A stretch of 64,000 bases of DNA from Gammaproteobacteria bacterium. GTDB taxonomy: Bacteria > Pseudomonadota > Gammaproteobacteria > SZUA-229. The stretch spans positions 1 to 64,000 of the forward strand of contig JADGFA010000009.1 of assembly GCA_016744065.1 (NCBI GenBank), in the 5' to 3' direction. Positions 47,501-57,170 of the stretch are shown piece by piece; the first letter of the stretch is position 1, and the number at the start of each line of letters is the position of its first letter. Both the position numbers and the translations under genes were made by a program. The notes under the pieces are model-generated. The model saw only the letters and a program-made list of their open reading frames with translations. It had not been told where the DNA came from and did not search any database.

Positions 47501-50487
47501 CTTAAATCATCATCATTGAGATATAAACGAACATATTTTTCCAGTTCGCCACAAAGCTCCGCTATTTCATCAACGCCAGCCGTTCGCGCACTACCAAATA
47601 AAGTATGCAATGCACGTAACAGTTCACCGCTTGCTGTTAGTGGTTCAATTGACTGATTATGCCGCTCTAGCATGTTGTTTATCTGTTGCAGATGACTTTC
47701 AGATTCACCCTTAAAAATACCAAACAACACAGGATCAATATATATTTGCAGGGTATCGTCTTCTAATAAATCATTTTCTACCTGGATACTTTCAGGCTTA
47801 CTTTCTTCTGATGAAAGCTCATCGATTATATCGTCAAGCGCAACTTCTTCATGATCATCATCTGATGATGCAATTTGTAACGCTTCCAGCTCATCTGTTA
47901 AATCAATATCAAATTCTTCACCAAAATCTTCATCTGATTCTTCTAGTTGATTATCACCTATGGATATTTCTTCTGCTGCCTCTTCTCCAAGCATGAGCTC
48001 ATCTTCAGAAATTTCATCCATCACCTCATCTTCTGAAATTTCTATTGTTTGAAACTCATCAACATCCAGATCAACTTCAGCATCCTGAACATCTAATTCT
48101 TCAGGTGCTATTTCCTCTATTTCCAGAACGGGTGTTTCTTCAAGCTCAATTTTTTCTTTTACTACTTCCTTTTTTACTGTTTTTTTAGCCGAAGTTGTTC
48201 CCTCACCCGCCTCCGGCTTTTTCCACTTTCCCAGCAGTTCTGTCCTGTCCATTAACTGGTAGATATTTGGGATAGGATCTTTATTACCTTTTAATTGTTC
48301 AATTAACTGAGGCAGAACACCTAGCGATTCATTTAAAATATTAAACACATCCTGTGTAAGTGGCCGTGATTTATCAATTACACGATTAAGCATGTTTTCG
48401 AAATTCCATGCAAACTCACCTATAAGTTCTGCACCAATTAAGCGACCACTGCCCTTTAGCGTATGAAATGAGCGGCGAATGGTACTTAAAGATTCTTCAT
48501 TACCATGATCACGCTCCCAAAGCGGAATCTGCTCATTGAGTGATGCCAGCTCTTCCATTGCTTCTTCAATAAAAATTTCTAAAATTTCTTCATCCGCATC
48601 ATCACTTAAAATAATGTAGCGCTCTTCCTCTATAGCACTGGCTACGTCTAAAGACTCCTCAGCAACTGGCGCCAATTCAACCTTTTCTTCTGAGACCACC
48701 TCTTTGGCTTCCACAGCAGGAGCAACTGGCTTCTCACTAATAACGCTCGCTTCAGATGGTGTTTTTTCAACACCGGACTCAACGGCTATGGCCAATAAGC
48801 GATCTGCTGCCAGGTCCCCAGAACTCATCGACAGTTCAAGGTCCGGGCGCCCTTCTAATACCGCTTCCAGGTAGTATTCAATGCTGGTAACAACATCGGC
48901 CAGATCATTTTGTACTGAAGCTTCTGGTACCTGACCGGCATTCAGCATAACTTTTGAAACATATTCACGAACTGAATTAGTCTGATGTTTCAATTTCTGA
49001 ATAGGCAACATAAACATTGCCCCGTCAACTTCTTCCAGCCTCTGTAAGACTATTTCAAGCAAACTCTTATCAACTGGGTTTTCCAGATAATTAAGAATCG
49101 CCAGTCTTGCATCATTGAAATCCTGCAACGCTTCACGTATTACAGCCGATAACACTTCAAGGTATTCACTTTCCGGCATATCCGCCAGATCCCCAACACG
49201 ATGTGCTGGCTCATCAGTTCCTATTGAAGATCGGTTAGCAATAAAACTATTTAATTGTGATTCGACTGCAAGCAATACGCCCGCCACACCCATAATGAGC
49301 TCGTCGCTTGCCTCTTTTGATTTAGATATAACCTGATCGATAACTTTTTGTTGCTCAAGCACCATTTCCCGCGGCATACCCAAACCTAACATAGACAGGG
49401 TATCTGCGATCTTGCCTAATAAAGCAGGTAAATTACCTAATCTTCCAAGGTCTCGAACTTCACTGTGAACAAAAATTTCCAGTGAGTCTTTAACTTCTAA
49501 CAGGTCTTCACGAATACCTGCCGAAACTGTTTCAAGTAACTCTGAATTTAAACCACCCATACCAGAACGAGCTTCTTCCAGTTCGGTATCACCTGGCAGC
49601 AACTCTTCTAAGCGATAGGTTGTTTTAATATTTTTAACACGAGGAGAATCAGTTGTGATTCGGGCAACATAATAAAGTAGATTTTTTAACAGATCATTAG
49701 GTGTATTTTTAGCAAAGGCGACTTCTTCAGTATCAATAAGCTGCTTTATGCTTCGATCGACCTGACCGAGTAGCATCTTAATACTCACATTGGCATCTAT
49801 GCCATTTTGAGTAAGCCCTTCAACCAATGCAGAACTAATAGACCAGATACGCCGAATGGAAGGCTGTGCTGATTTTTTTTCAAGCTCTCCCAGAACGGCA
49901 AGAATGCGCTTTAAGCTGGCTGCAACTTTCTGCCCTTTAAACCAGCCCAGTAAGCCAATTTGATAATGGGGGCGTAGTTTTTTTGCACTAGCTACAAGCT
50001 GACCAGCCTCAATATCAACTCCAGGTTGCTCACCTTCGGTATTGACATCAGGGAAGAATAATACATTTTCAGATAATAAGCTGGCATTGCGAGAAGCACG
50101 CAAGTCATTAAGCAATGGCAATAACACCATTGGCACATCTTTTCTGCCCGACTGCAAGCTTTCCAGATAATCTGGCAATTGCAGCATAGAACGCATTAAG
50201 ACATCGTATGCATCATCAACCTTATCAATTTTGCCATTGAGTAACGCATCGGAAACTTTTTCCATTTCCTCTGCAAGCTGTGCTGCGCCATATAATTCAA
50301 CCATTTGCAAAGTACCCTGTACCATATGCAAATGCTCAACAGATTCACGTAGACGATCAGCCTCATCGGTATTTTCAATATATGCCGACAAGGAAGTCTG
50401 CGCTTCCTGTAATATCAGATCAAGCTCTTTTTTGACCCAACGTAACGAATTATATTCAACAGTATCCTCTGTTTTCATCTCTGACAA
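44581..50487 (-). CDS. chpA: Pil-Chp chemosensory hybrid kinase ChpA
   Basis: A 1968-residue CheA-type kinase for twitching motility. Order: an N-terminal FimL-like segment with EHLHMVQGTLQ (about 51-61); Hpt domains with HTLKGSGR near 673, HTLFGSAR near 961 and HTLKGGAR near 1123, joined by long acidic linkers; dimerisation segment about 1380-1500; kinase domain with EHMLRNAVAHG near 1548, DDGRGID near 1591 and GRGVGMD near 1644; CheW domain about 1686-1830; receiver domain about 1848-1968 with phospho-Asp in LLDIEMP near 1896. Phosphate goes to PilG, PilH and its own receiver. The start is a TTG with GAGG 7 bases upstream; an ATG three codons later is possible. Pseudomonas ChpA is longer with more Hpt domains. 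Confidence 0.95.
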   Translation of the reverse strand: MSEMKTEDTVEYNSLRWVKKELDLILQEAQTSLSAYIENTDEADRLRESVEHLHMVQGTLQMVELYGAAQLAEEMEKVSDALLNGKIDKVDDAYDVLMRSMLQLPDYLESLQSGRKDVPMVLLPLLNDLRASRNASLLSENVLFFPDVNTEGEQPGVDIEAGQLVASAKKLRPHYQIGLLGWFKGQKVAASLKRILAVLGELEKKSAQPSIRRIWSISSALVEGLTQNGIDANVSIKMLLGQVDRSIKQLIDTEEVAFAKNTPNDLLKNLLYYVARITTDSPRVKNIKTTYRLEELLPGDTELEEARSGMGGLNSELLETVSAGIREDLLEVKDSLEIFVHSEVRDLGRLGNLPALLGKIADTLSMLGLGMPREMVLEQQKVIDQVISKSKEASDELIMGVAGVLLAVESQLNSFIANRSSIGTDEPAHRVGDLADMPESEYLEVLSAVIREALQDFNDARLAILNYLENPVDKSLLEIVLQRLEEVDGAMFMLPIQKLKHQTNSVREYVSKVMLNAGQVPEASVQNDLADVVTSIEYYLEAVLEGRPDLELSMSSGDLAADRLLAIAVESGVEKTPSEASVISEKPVAPAVEAKEVVSEEKVELAPVAEESLDVASAIEEERYIILSDDADEEILEIFIEEAMEELASLNEQIPLWERDHGNEESLSTIRRSFHTLKGSGRLIGAELIGEFAWNFENMLNRVIDKSRPLTQDVFNILNESLGVLPQLIEQLKGNKDPIPNIYQLMDRTELLGKWKKPEAGEGTTSAKKTVKKEVVKEKIELEETPVLEIEEIAPEELDVQDAEVDLDVDEFQTIEISEDEVMDEISEDELMLGEEAAEEISIGDNQLEESDEDFGEEFDIDLTDELEALQIASSDDDHEEVALDDIIDELSSEESKPESIQVENDLLEDDTLQIYIDPVLFGIFKGESESHLQQINNMLERHNQSIEPLTASGELLRALHTLFGSARTAGVDEIAELCGELEKYVRLYLNDDDLSISRSGVKLVSDVTAKVSAMLAALEQKNHQLESDEILLTRISELANEKQNSPMVLEKTGEIEGVSSGDESARVSTEESLVSYSDVDDELVEIFLEEAEELLDSCENSLQRWSSDNSDEESVLDLQRYLHTLKGGARMADLSPVGDLTHALESLVVVVNDKQQAFSREISKAFHDALDQLSDMLSRVKDRQPLSSDNALISHIDALREGKKTSNNVEDSSSDEEGGDPGLSIAEFAEDSDSIIIENTDDEDTFAVELSEEAVLSDDFKVEPDEDFGFEIPVDPENPTAEIEEIVLDDNAEYEIELNPESVLQDLDEPEEHVAVSSPDSEKKNAYSEPDEISNLVLEKTDVPQEKIVPQQKDTIATEQVRVRSDLLNDLVNHAGEVSVYHARMGQQISNFSFNLSEMNQTVIRLREQLRQLSIETEAQILSRYEKESDQYDEDFDPLEMDRFSTMQQISRSLQETVGDIESIKDLLSEEVRDSETLLLQESRVSTELQEGLMRTRMVHFGGLASRLRRIVRQTARELGKEVELEIVGETSEVDRTVLDRIVAPLEHMLRNAVAHGIEKVEERNASGKSETGSLKIMVDREGSDVVITVTDDGRGIDVNAIRKKAMEKGMLTADSKISDHDVLQYIMEAGFSTAEKVTQISGRGVGMDVVDSEIKQLGGVLEIDTVQGQGTTFKIRLPLTLAINHALLVNVGEDIYAVPLNSIEGVVRLSGPELQQFYNSGESSYEFAGSSYELKHLGALLTGIQPDYARQGQLFPVLLARTGDQSVALHVDELIGRREIVVKPVGTQISTVRGISGATILGDGRVVIILEMNSLVLGDSLFHISDSATDEFDSNAVSAVEEKHETIIMVVDDSITIRKVTERMLTRHDMKVVTAKDGIDAVSQLQEIKPDVMLLDIEMPRMDGYEVATHVRNDPRLVDLPIIMITSRSGAKHKDKAMEIGVNKYMGKPFQEDELLKNIHELLADA

Positions 50488-50496
50488 ACTCTAGCC

Positions 50497-52590
50497 TCAA
50501 CCGTTTAATATGACTGTTTCTACCTGCTCATCACTGTCTGGCAGCTTAAAGCCGGCAACTGACTTACGCAATTCGTTTGCTAGGACACTCAGGTTACCGA
50601 TAGAGGCCGATGTCTCTTCAGTTCCTTCAGACGTTTGCAGGGTAATTTCCTGAATAACGTTCATGGTGTTGGATACATCCATCGCAACCGACGCCTGTTT
50701 ATTTGCGGAAGTTGAAATGCCGGTAATCAATTCCGCCAGTTCATCTGATACATTTTCAATTTCGATCAATGCACCACCCGCATCTTCCGCCATTTTTGCT
50801 CCGCTTACCACGTTGGTTGTACTCGCTTCCATCGAGCTAACCGCTTCGTTAGTATCGGACTGGATGGTTTTAACCAGTGCCTCAATCTGTTTCGTCGCGT
50901 TACTGGCTCGTTCCGCCAGTCGCTGTACTTCGTCCGCAACCACCGCAAAACCACGACCTGCCTCACCCGCAGTCGATGCCTGAATCGCAGCATTCAATGC
51001 CAGTATGTTCGTCTGATCCGCGATTTCTGTGATCAACCCAACGATATCACCGATTTCCTGGGATGATTCACCCAATCGTTTAATTCGTTTTGATGTTTCC
51101 TGAATTTGCTCACGAATGGTATCCATTCCCGAGATACTCTTACGTACAATTCCCGCACCTTTCTGTGCAATCTCAAGCGATTTATGCGCTACGTCCACTG
51201 AACCTTCCGCATCTTTGGATACCGCTTTCATCGAGTCGGCCATATCTGTGATCGCCGCAGAGGCGGAAGCAATTTCACGCGCCTGATGCGTCGACGCATC
51301 GGTTAAGCGTGTTGCAATCGCCTGGGTTTTTTCAGCTGAAGAAGATACTTCCACCGCTGTACTGTTAATTGTGGTTACCAGTGATCGAAGTGCATCGATC
51401 GCATAGTTAACGGAGTCAGCTATGGCCCCGGTTATTTCTTCGGTTACTGTAGCGTGTACGGTTAAATCACCTTCCGCCAGGTTAGCCATTTCATCGAGTA
51501 ATCGCAAAATTGCTCGCTGATTCCTACGATTTTGTTCAAGTGCCGCATCCTCACGTTCACCGGAGTCACGTACCATTAACACACCCGCAATAATAATAAC
51601 AATTACGGCTAAACCACCTGCGCCAATACCAACCCAACGTACAACTTCAAGAAACTTGCCGTGCTTAACAATGTCTCTTTCCAGGCTCTCTGTTTCTTTC
51701 AGCAACAGCTCACTCAAAGACTCGATTTCACCAGCCGAATTTTTAACATCAAACAGATCAGGGGACAGCTCAAGAATAGCCTCTACATGATCTGAAACTG
51801 AACTAAATAACATAGCCACTTCACGCAATTTAATACGTACGACTTCATCATTTACCATTTCAATACGTAGTGCTTTCGATCCTTTTAACATCGCCTCCAG
51901 TACAGCACCAAACCGTGCCGCATCACGACCGAATCTATCAGCCGCTGCCGCCGCGCCGTCACCACCGGACAGAACACGGTTCATATTATTTTCTATCCGC
52001 TGGGTTAACATTAACTGGCGAGATGCCATAAATATCTGGTGGGGTGTTGCTTTACGCTCTACTAATAAATCAACAACTTCTTCAGAAAAAGACAGTAGCT
52101 GGGGAATAAATTCCTGTATAACCAGCACGAACTCACTAACTTCTGATATCGCTAATTTACCATCCAGAATATTTCCAATATTACCTCGGTAGGTGTCTGG
52201 GCCAATACCTGAAGCATCACCATACCAGGCCTGAGTTACAACATTGTACTGTTCCTGGGCAGAACCAGGTAAAGAAGGCAAACCAGTTAATGGGTTACCA
52301 TTCTGGAAAATATCCAGGGTTTCATCATAACGGTTACGCAGTTGCTCTAGCTGGGTAAACGCTGATTCCCTGCCCGCCGCTGACTCTAATGACAGAGTTG
52401 CCAGACGTTGGGAAAGCAACTTTTGCTCAGAAACAATTTCTATATATTGCTGTTGATACGCCTGCTGAGTTGCGGCATAAAATAAACTACCTGCCATCGC
52501 AACAATGGAGAGCATTAAAAGCACACCCAGAATCAAAATGGGTTTACTAATTATACCAATAGCAAACGGATTTCGTTTTGCTGCACTCAT
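50497..52590 (-). CDS. pilJ: Methyl-accepting chemotaxis protein PilJ
   Basis: 697 residues. Membrane helix at about 14-36 ([20 protein letters not shown]), periplasmic PilJ-type sensor region with [16 protein letters not shown] near 198, second helix near 318-342, HAMP-like segment ([15 protein letters not shown]), then a long coiled coil with the signalling tip [38 protein letters not shown] near 530-565. It senses surface contact or type IV pilus state in Pseudomonas. Good ribosome site GAGAGAAAAATAAT. Nine bases separate it from chpA. Confidence 0.95.
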   Translation of the reverse strand: MSAAKRNPFAIGIISKPILILGVLLMLSIVAMAGSLFYAATQQAYQQQYIEIVSEQKLLSQRLATLSLESAAGRESAFTQLEQLRNRYDETLDIFQNGNPLTGLPSLPGSAQEQYNVVTQAWYGDASGIGPDTYRGNIGNILDGKLAISEVSEFVLVIQEFIPQLLSFSEEVVDLLVERKATPHQIFMASRQLMLTQRIENNMNRVLSGGDGAAAAADRFGRDAARFGAVLEAMLKGSKALRIEMVNDEVVRIKLREVAMLFSSVSDHVEAILELSPDLFDVKNSAGEIESLSELLLKETESLERDIVKHGKFLEVVRWVGIGAGGLAVIVIIIAGVLMVRDSGEREDAALEQNRRNQRAILRLLDEMANLAEGDLTVHATVTEEITGAIADSVNYAIDALRSLVTTINSTAVEVSSSAEKTQAIATRLTDASTHQAREIASASAAITDMADSMKAVSKDAEGSVDVAHKSLEIAQKGAGIVRKSISGMDTIREQIQETSKRIKRLGESSQEIGDIVGLITEIADQTNILALNAAIQASTAGEAGRGFAVVADEVQRLAERASNATKQIEALVKTIQSDTNEAVSSMEASTTNVVSGAKMAEDAGGALIEIENVSDELAELITGISTSANKQASVAMDVSNTMNVIQEITLQTSEGTEETSASIGNLSVLANELRKSVAGFKLPDSDEQVETVILNG

Positions 52591-52660
52591 ATTATTTTTC
52601 TCTCCCAGCTACGACCAGAATGAAACAATCATTCTGACTTTTCTATATTTTCTCTGTTTC

Positions 52661-53191
52661 TTACAATGACGCATGCAAGAAACGCTCATCTTCTACCAGC
52701 GCGTGCATACTAAACACGGGCCAGAAAGTATTGTCTTTTTGAAATGCCTGCCTGATATAAGGCTTTAAGTGATTATTCACATCTGGCAATTCAAAAGCCT
52801 GTTCATTTAAAGAAAAGTGCCGCATCCCCTGCACTTCCTCAACGACTAATCCGGTATGTAAACCATTATGATTTACTACCATGACACGAGCACTGCTCAT
52901 ATTATCTGTCGGCTGGCCCATAATAAATCGCTTTAAATCCATTAAAGGCAAAAGCCCACCACGCACATTTGCAATCCCAATCACCCAGGGCTTAACACCA
53001 GGTACTCGTGTAAAATCAGGAACATCCAGTATTTCGGTGACTTCCCCCATGCTCGAAAGCAGGTTAACACCTCCAACCTGAAAACCTATACCTGTCCACT
53101 CATCTGTAGCACCATCAACAGATGGCATATCCTTTGCTCTTTCCAGGGATTTTTGCTCTATCTCTTTTAACCTGTTAAAAGCACTATGCAT
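52661..53191 (-). CDS. pilI: CheW-like adaptor PilI
   Basis: 176 residues. N-terminal helix (NRLKEIEQKSLERAK), then a CheW domain: GIGFQVGGVNLLSSMGEVTEIL and RVPGVKPWVIGIANVRGGLLPLMDL, characteristic of PilI. It couples PilJ to the ChpA kinase. 70 bases upstream of pilJ, in the order pilG-pilH-pilI-pilJ-chpA. Confidence 0.93.
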   Translation of the reverse strand: MHSAFNRLKEIEQKSLERAKDMPSVDGATDEWTGIGFQVGGVNLLSSMGEVTEILDVPDFTRVPGVKPWVIGIANVRGGLLPLMDLKRFIMGQPTDNMSSARVMVVNHNGLHTGLVVEEVQGMRHFSLNEQAFELPDVNNHLKPYIRQAFQKDNTFWPVFSMHALVEDERFLHASL

Positions 53192-53206
53192 TATTGGCTA
53201 CCGACC

Positions 53207-53575
53207 CTAGCTTCCAGCAAGTGCCGAATTAACTCTGGCCATCAAATCACTTTCCTTAACAGGTTTAACAATATAATCCTTAGCTCCCTGACGTATACCC
53301 CATACTTTGTCAGTTTCCTGATCTTTGGTCGTCACAATAATAACGGGAATATGTGATGTTTCCTCGATTGTAGCTAACTGACGTGTCGCCTGAAAACCGT
53401 TGATACCAGGCATAACAATATCCATTAAAACAAGATCAGGAATAATATCTTTCGCTTTCAAAATTCCCGCTTCACCGGTTTCAGAGACATGGACAGTATG
53501 GCCATTCTTTTCCAGCATGGTCTTAAACACGTGCACCTCAGTGGGTGAATCATCAACGATCAGGATATTAGCCAT
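53207..53575 (-). CDS. pilH: Response regulator PilH
   Basis: 122 residues, one receiver domain without output: ILIVDDSPTEVHVFKTMLEKNGH, phospho-Asp in LVLMDIVMPGINGFQATR (about 52), switch Thr and Lys in IIVTTKDQETDKVWGIRQGAKDYIVKP. The VDDSPTE start and GINGFQATR are the PilH hallmarks. It controls pilus retraction opposite to PilG. Confidence 0.94.
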   Translation of the reverse strand: MANILIVDDSPTEVHVFKTMLEKNGHTVHVSETGEAGILKAKDIIPDLVLMDIVMPGINGFQATRQLATIEETSHIPVIIVTTKDQETDKVWGIRQGAKDYIVKPVKESDLMARVNSALAGS

Positions 53576-53634
53576 TCAATTTATTCCAACCTCTTAAATA
53601 TTTATTTAGCTGCAATTTTTTATATATTGCTTAA

Positions 53635-54027
53635 TTAATTTGATGCATGGTCTTTAATCGCACCAAGCAAATCATCTTTTGTAAATGGTTTAGTCAAATA
53701 CTGTTCTGAACCTACAATTCGCCCACGGGCGCGATCAAAAATACTGTCTTTGCTCGACAGCATAATCACCGGCGTGGATTTAAACATTCGATTATGTTTA
53801 ATCAACGCACACGTCTGATACCCATCAAGACGCGGCATCATAATATCGACAAAAATAATATCCGGTTTGTGCTCAGCAATCTTCGATAGGGCTTCAAAGC
53901 CATCTACCGCGGTCACCACGTCACAACCTTCTTTTTTTAGTAAATTTTCAGCGGTACGACGAATCGTTTTACTATCGTCAATTACCATTACTTTCAGGTT
54001 ACTAAGTCCTGCGGAATCTTCTGCCAT
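53635..54027 (-). CDS. pilG: Response regulator PilG
   Basis: I start at the ATG at 54025-54027 with GGGAC 9 bases upstream, giving 130 residues; an in-frame TTG at 54048 would add seven. Single receiver domain: VMVIDDSKTIRRTAENLLKKEGCDVVTAVDGFEAL, phospho-Asp in IIFVDIMMPRLDGYQTCALIK (about 58), LSSKD and YLTKPFTKDDLL. Drives pilus extension and cAMP output in Pseudomonas. First gene of the pil-chp operon. The 260-base gap to gshB holds both divergent promoters. Confidence 0.95.
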   Translation of the reverse strand: MAEDSAGLSNLKVMVIDDSKTIRRTAENLLKKEGCDVVTAVDGFEALSKIAEHKPDIIFVDIMMPRLDGYQTCALIKHNRMFKSTPVIMLSSKDSIFDRARGRIVGSEQYLTKPFTKDDLLGAIKDHASN

Positions 54028-54286
54028 AGCCGTCCCGTTTTTCCCCAAAAAGGTCTGTCTGGATCATATACCAGACTACATTTAGTACACTCAATGTTTG
54101 TGAATGTAGCTCATGTCATTCACTTTCGCAAATAAAAAATCCCCCCCAAATAAACTAGTTACACCAAAATCCTATTAAAAGTCCTAAAGAATTCGAACTA
54201 ACATCATGATTATTAAACATTTATTGTTTTTTTAGTGTAATATCATTTTATTTAGAGCATAAATCCACACGGGAGCCGCGCTAAAG

Positions 54287-55234
54287 ATGACAATCAACAT
54301 TGGCATAGTAATGGACCCAATCGAATCCATTACTCCCTACAAAGATAGCAGCCTCGCTATGATGATTGCCGCCCAAAACAAAGGCTGGCAACTACACTAC
54401 ATACAGCAAAGCGGCCTGTACCTGAAAGAAAATACGACTAAAGCCGACTTTAAGCCGATAAAAGTGTTTGATGACAATAATCACTGGTATGAAACCGGCA
54501 ACCTGAGCACAATAAACGCATCAGATCTGGACGTCATTTTAATGCGCCTCGACCCTCCATTTGACATGGAGTACATCTATACCACCTACATGCTGGAAAC
54601 AATCGAACAGCAAGGCTGCCTGGTTGTAAATAAACCAGCCAGTCTACGCGATGCCAATGAAAAACTATTTGCTACGCACTTTCCTCAATGCTGTACGGAT
54701 GTTCTGGTAAGTCGCCAGCCTCAAAAACTGAGGCAATTTATAGAACAGTTTCAGGATGTCATTTTAAAACCCCTGGACGGCATGGGAGGGCAATCTATTT
54801 TCAGAGTAAGCCCAACAGATGCTAATCTCTCCGTCATACTTGAAACCATGGTGAATGATGGCCAACATACGATAATGGCACAAAAATTCATCCCGGAAAT
54901 CACCGAAGGTGATAAACGCATTCTAATGATTAATGGTGAAGCAATCCCCTATACTCTTGCACGAATTCCCGCTAAAGGTGAAACTCGCGGCAATCTTGCC
55001 GCCGGCGGCACGGGTAAAGCCATGCCAATAACCAGAAGAGAACAATGGATAGCCGACCAGGTAGGCCCTACACTTAAAAAAATGGGAATTTTGTTTGCTG
55101 GCCTGGATGTAATTGGTGATTATTTAACAGAAATTAATATTACCAGCCCAACCTGTATCCGTGAAATTGATAAACAGTTTAATCTTGATATTGCAGGCCA
55201 GTTAATGGACTGCATCGAAAATATAAAATGTTAA
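54287..55234 (+). CDS. gshB: Glutathione synthetase
   Basis: ATP-grasp ligase joining gamma-glutamylcysteine and glycine. 315 residues: IGIVMDPIESITPYKDSSLAMM (about 4-25), DVILMRLDPPFDMEYIYTTYML, DVILKPLDGMGGQSIFRV (ATP-grasp Lys) and LAAGGTGKA near 233, then LFAGLDVIGDYLTEINITSPT. The last 7 bases overlap apbE, so the two are coupled. Confidence 0.97.
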   Translation: MTINIGIVMDPIESITPYKDSSLAMMIAAQNKGWQLHYIQQSGLYLKENTTKADFKPIKVFDDNNHWYETGNLSTINASDLDVILMRLDPPFDMEYIYTTYMLETIEQQGCLVVNKPASLRDANEKLFATHFPQCCTDVLVSRQPQKLRQFIEQFQDVILKPLDGMGGQSIFRVSPTDANLSVILETMVNDGQHTIMAQKFIPEITEGDKRILMINGEAIPYTLARIPAKGETRGNLAAGGTGKAMPITRREQWIADQVGPTLKKMGILFAGLDVIGDYLTEINITSPTCIREIDKQFNLDIAGQLMDCIENIKC

Positions 55235-56271
55235 GTCGCTTAATACTACTGAGCATTATAATCATTAGCTCAGGCCTCGTTGGCTGCGAAAAAAACCCCG
55301 AAGAACACCGTCATAGCAGCCTGCATTTTGGCACTCTGATTGATATCACCCTGTATGATGTAAATACCGCGCAAGCCAATGCTGCTTTTAAACAACTAGA
55401 TGAAGATTTTGCCTATATGCATCTCGCATGGTCCCCCTGGGAAACCGGCTCTATACATCGCACCAATAAACTTTTAAAAACGGGCGCTTCCTTTTCAGCA
55501 GGCCCAGGCATTCTTAATTTAATAAAAAAATCCTCTGATATTGCAGATAAAACAGAACAGTTATTTAACCCTGCGATTGGAGAACTGATTAATCTCTGGC
55601 AAATTCATAAACACGAAGACCCCAATATCAGGCCACCCGAACAAAAACACATAGAACAACTCATAACTAGCAACCCTCAACTTAATGACATTAAAATTAA
55701 TGGCGTAAAAATACACACCGGCAATCCAGACGTTTCATTAAATTTTGGTGCCTTTGCAAAAGGCTATGCAATAGACCTTGAAATAGAAATGCTGAAGAGC
55801 AGAGGCATTAAAAACGCCATCATAAATACCGGTGGAGACTTAAAAGCCATTGGCTCACATGGCGACCGCCCCTGGTACATTGCTATTCAGCACCCTCGTT
55901 TAGATACATGGCTTGCTAAAATCGAAACCCAGAATGAAGAAAGTGTTTTCACCTCTGGCGATTATGAGCGCTATTATGAATACCAGGGAAAACGCTACCA
56001 TCACATACTCGACCCCCGCACAGGCTACCCGGCACAGGGTGTTCAATCGGTTACCGTACTACACACCGATTCGGGGCTGGCTGATGCCGCTGCAACAGCA
56101 TTGTTTGTTGCAGGCACCGATAAATGGCTGGAAATTGCAAAAAAGCTGCAACTTAAACAAATTATGTTAATTGATGACAAAGGAGTTGTACACGTCACAC
56201 CTGCCATGAGGAAACGTTTAAAATTTAATTCACAAATTGATACTACTATAATGTTAACGACAGCCCTATAA
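55228..56271 (+). CDS. apbE: FAD:protein FMN transferase (lipoprotein)
   Basis: 347 residues. Lipoprotein signal with lipobox LVGC, lipidated Cys20. ApbE-fold motifs: HFGTLIDITLYD, LNFGAFAKGYAIDL (about 171-184), NTGGDLKAIG (about 198-207), HHILDPRTGYPAQG (about 252-265) and the metal site DSGLADAAATALFVAG. It attaches FMN to Thr of periplasmic flavoproteins such as Rnf/Nqr subunits, none of which is in the window. It is inserted between gshB and tonB, which are adjacent in Pseudomonas. Confidence 0.94.
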   Translation: MLSRLILLSIIIISSGLVGCEKNPEEHRHSSLHFGTLIDITLYDVNTAQANAAFKQLDEDFAYMHLAWSPWETGSIHRTNKLLKTGASFSAGPGILNLIKKSSDIADKTEQLFNPAIGELINLWQIHKHEDPNIRPPEQKHIEQLITSNPQLNDIKINGVKIHTGNPDVSLNFGAFAKGYAIDLEIEMLKSRGIKNAIINTGGDLKAIGSHGDRPWYIAIQHPRLDTWLAKIETQNEESVFTSGDYERYYEYQGKRYHHILDPRTGYPAQGVQSVTVLHTDSGLADAAATALFVAGTDKWLEIAKKLQLKQIMLIDDKGVVHVTPAMRKRLKFNSQIDTTIMLTTAL

Positions 56272-56278
56272 TACCCAT

Positions 56279-57157
56279 ATGACAAGACGACCAGCAGCTC
56301 CACCCCAGGTCACTTCAAACGACCGCCTTGGCATGACCGTTTTCTTTGCCCTGTTATTTCATGGCATTGTTATTTTAGGTATTACTTTTATTTCAACACC
56401 TTCTGCCAAACAGAAAATTCCTCCTTCACTCGATGTCATACTGGTAAACACTTCAAACTCCGAAACACCGGACAAAGCAGATTACCTTGCACAAACCTCA
56501 CAGGATGGCGGCGGAAACAGTGAGGAAAAAGTTCGTCGTACCGACTTATTCTCTGCACCTACACTCTCCAGACAACCGGGCATGGCTCAACTACAGACAA
56601 AAGTTCAACAAACACCTGTAAAAAAACAGGAATCAAAAAAAGCATTTATAACCCAGAACAAATCCAGTCATAAAGTTAAATCACAGAAAAAAATTAGCAA
56701 TAAAGAAACACTTGAGCAAATACTCAAGCCTGAACAACAAAATAGACGCGCTGCTCGTATGGCTGAAGAACTCAGTTTAACATTGCAGGAATTTTCTCAA
56801 AAACCTAAGGAAAAATTCCTCAACTCTCGCACTAAAGAATACATTGCTGCCACCTATATGCGTAGCTGGATCGACAAAGTCGAACGTCTTGGCAACGCGG
56901 ATTATCCAGACGCCGCAATACGTGCAAAATTAAACGGCACACTGATACTTGATGTCGTCATTAACTCAGATGGCACCCTGAAAGAAATAAATTTACGTCG
57001 CTCTTCTGGACACCAGATTTTAGATGACGCCGCAAAACGAATTGTGAAAATGTCATCACCTTTTGCGCCTTTCCCCGCCAAGTTACATAAGCAGGCTGAT
57101 ATCATCCATATCACAAGAAGCTGGGAATTTCAGAGCAATCAGCTAAAGAGCTATTAG
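56279..57157 (+). CDS. TonB-like energy transducer
   Basis: 292 residues. Short cytoplasmic N-terminus, one membrane helix (about 20-40, TVFFALLFHGIVILGITFIS), a long polar linker rich in Gln and Lys (about 50-190), and a C-terminal TonB domain (about 200-290: YPDAAIRAKLNGTLILDVVINSDGTL, RRSSGHQILDDAAKRIV, PFAPFP). It transmits proton-motive force to outer-membrane receptors. Without ExbB/ExbD next to it, it matches the TonB3-type gene beside gshB in Pseudomonas, which is linked to twitching there. Confidence 0.9.
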   Translation: MTRRPAAPPQVTSNDRLGMTVFFALLFHGIVILGITFISTPSAKQKIPPSLDVILVNTSNSETPDKADYLAQTSQDGGGNSEEKVRRTDLFSAPTLSRQPGMAQLQTKVQQTPVKKQESKKAFITQNKSSHKVKSQKKISNKETLEQILKPEQQNRRAARMAEELSLTLQEFSQKPKEKFLNSRTKEYIAATYMRSWIDKVERLGNADYPDAAIRAKLNGTLILDVVINSDGTLKEINLRRSSGHQILDDAAKRIVKMSSPFAPFPAKLHKQADIIHITRSWEFQSNQLKSY

Positions 57158-57170
57158 CGAGCACTTATTA

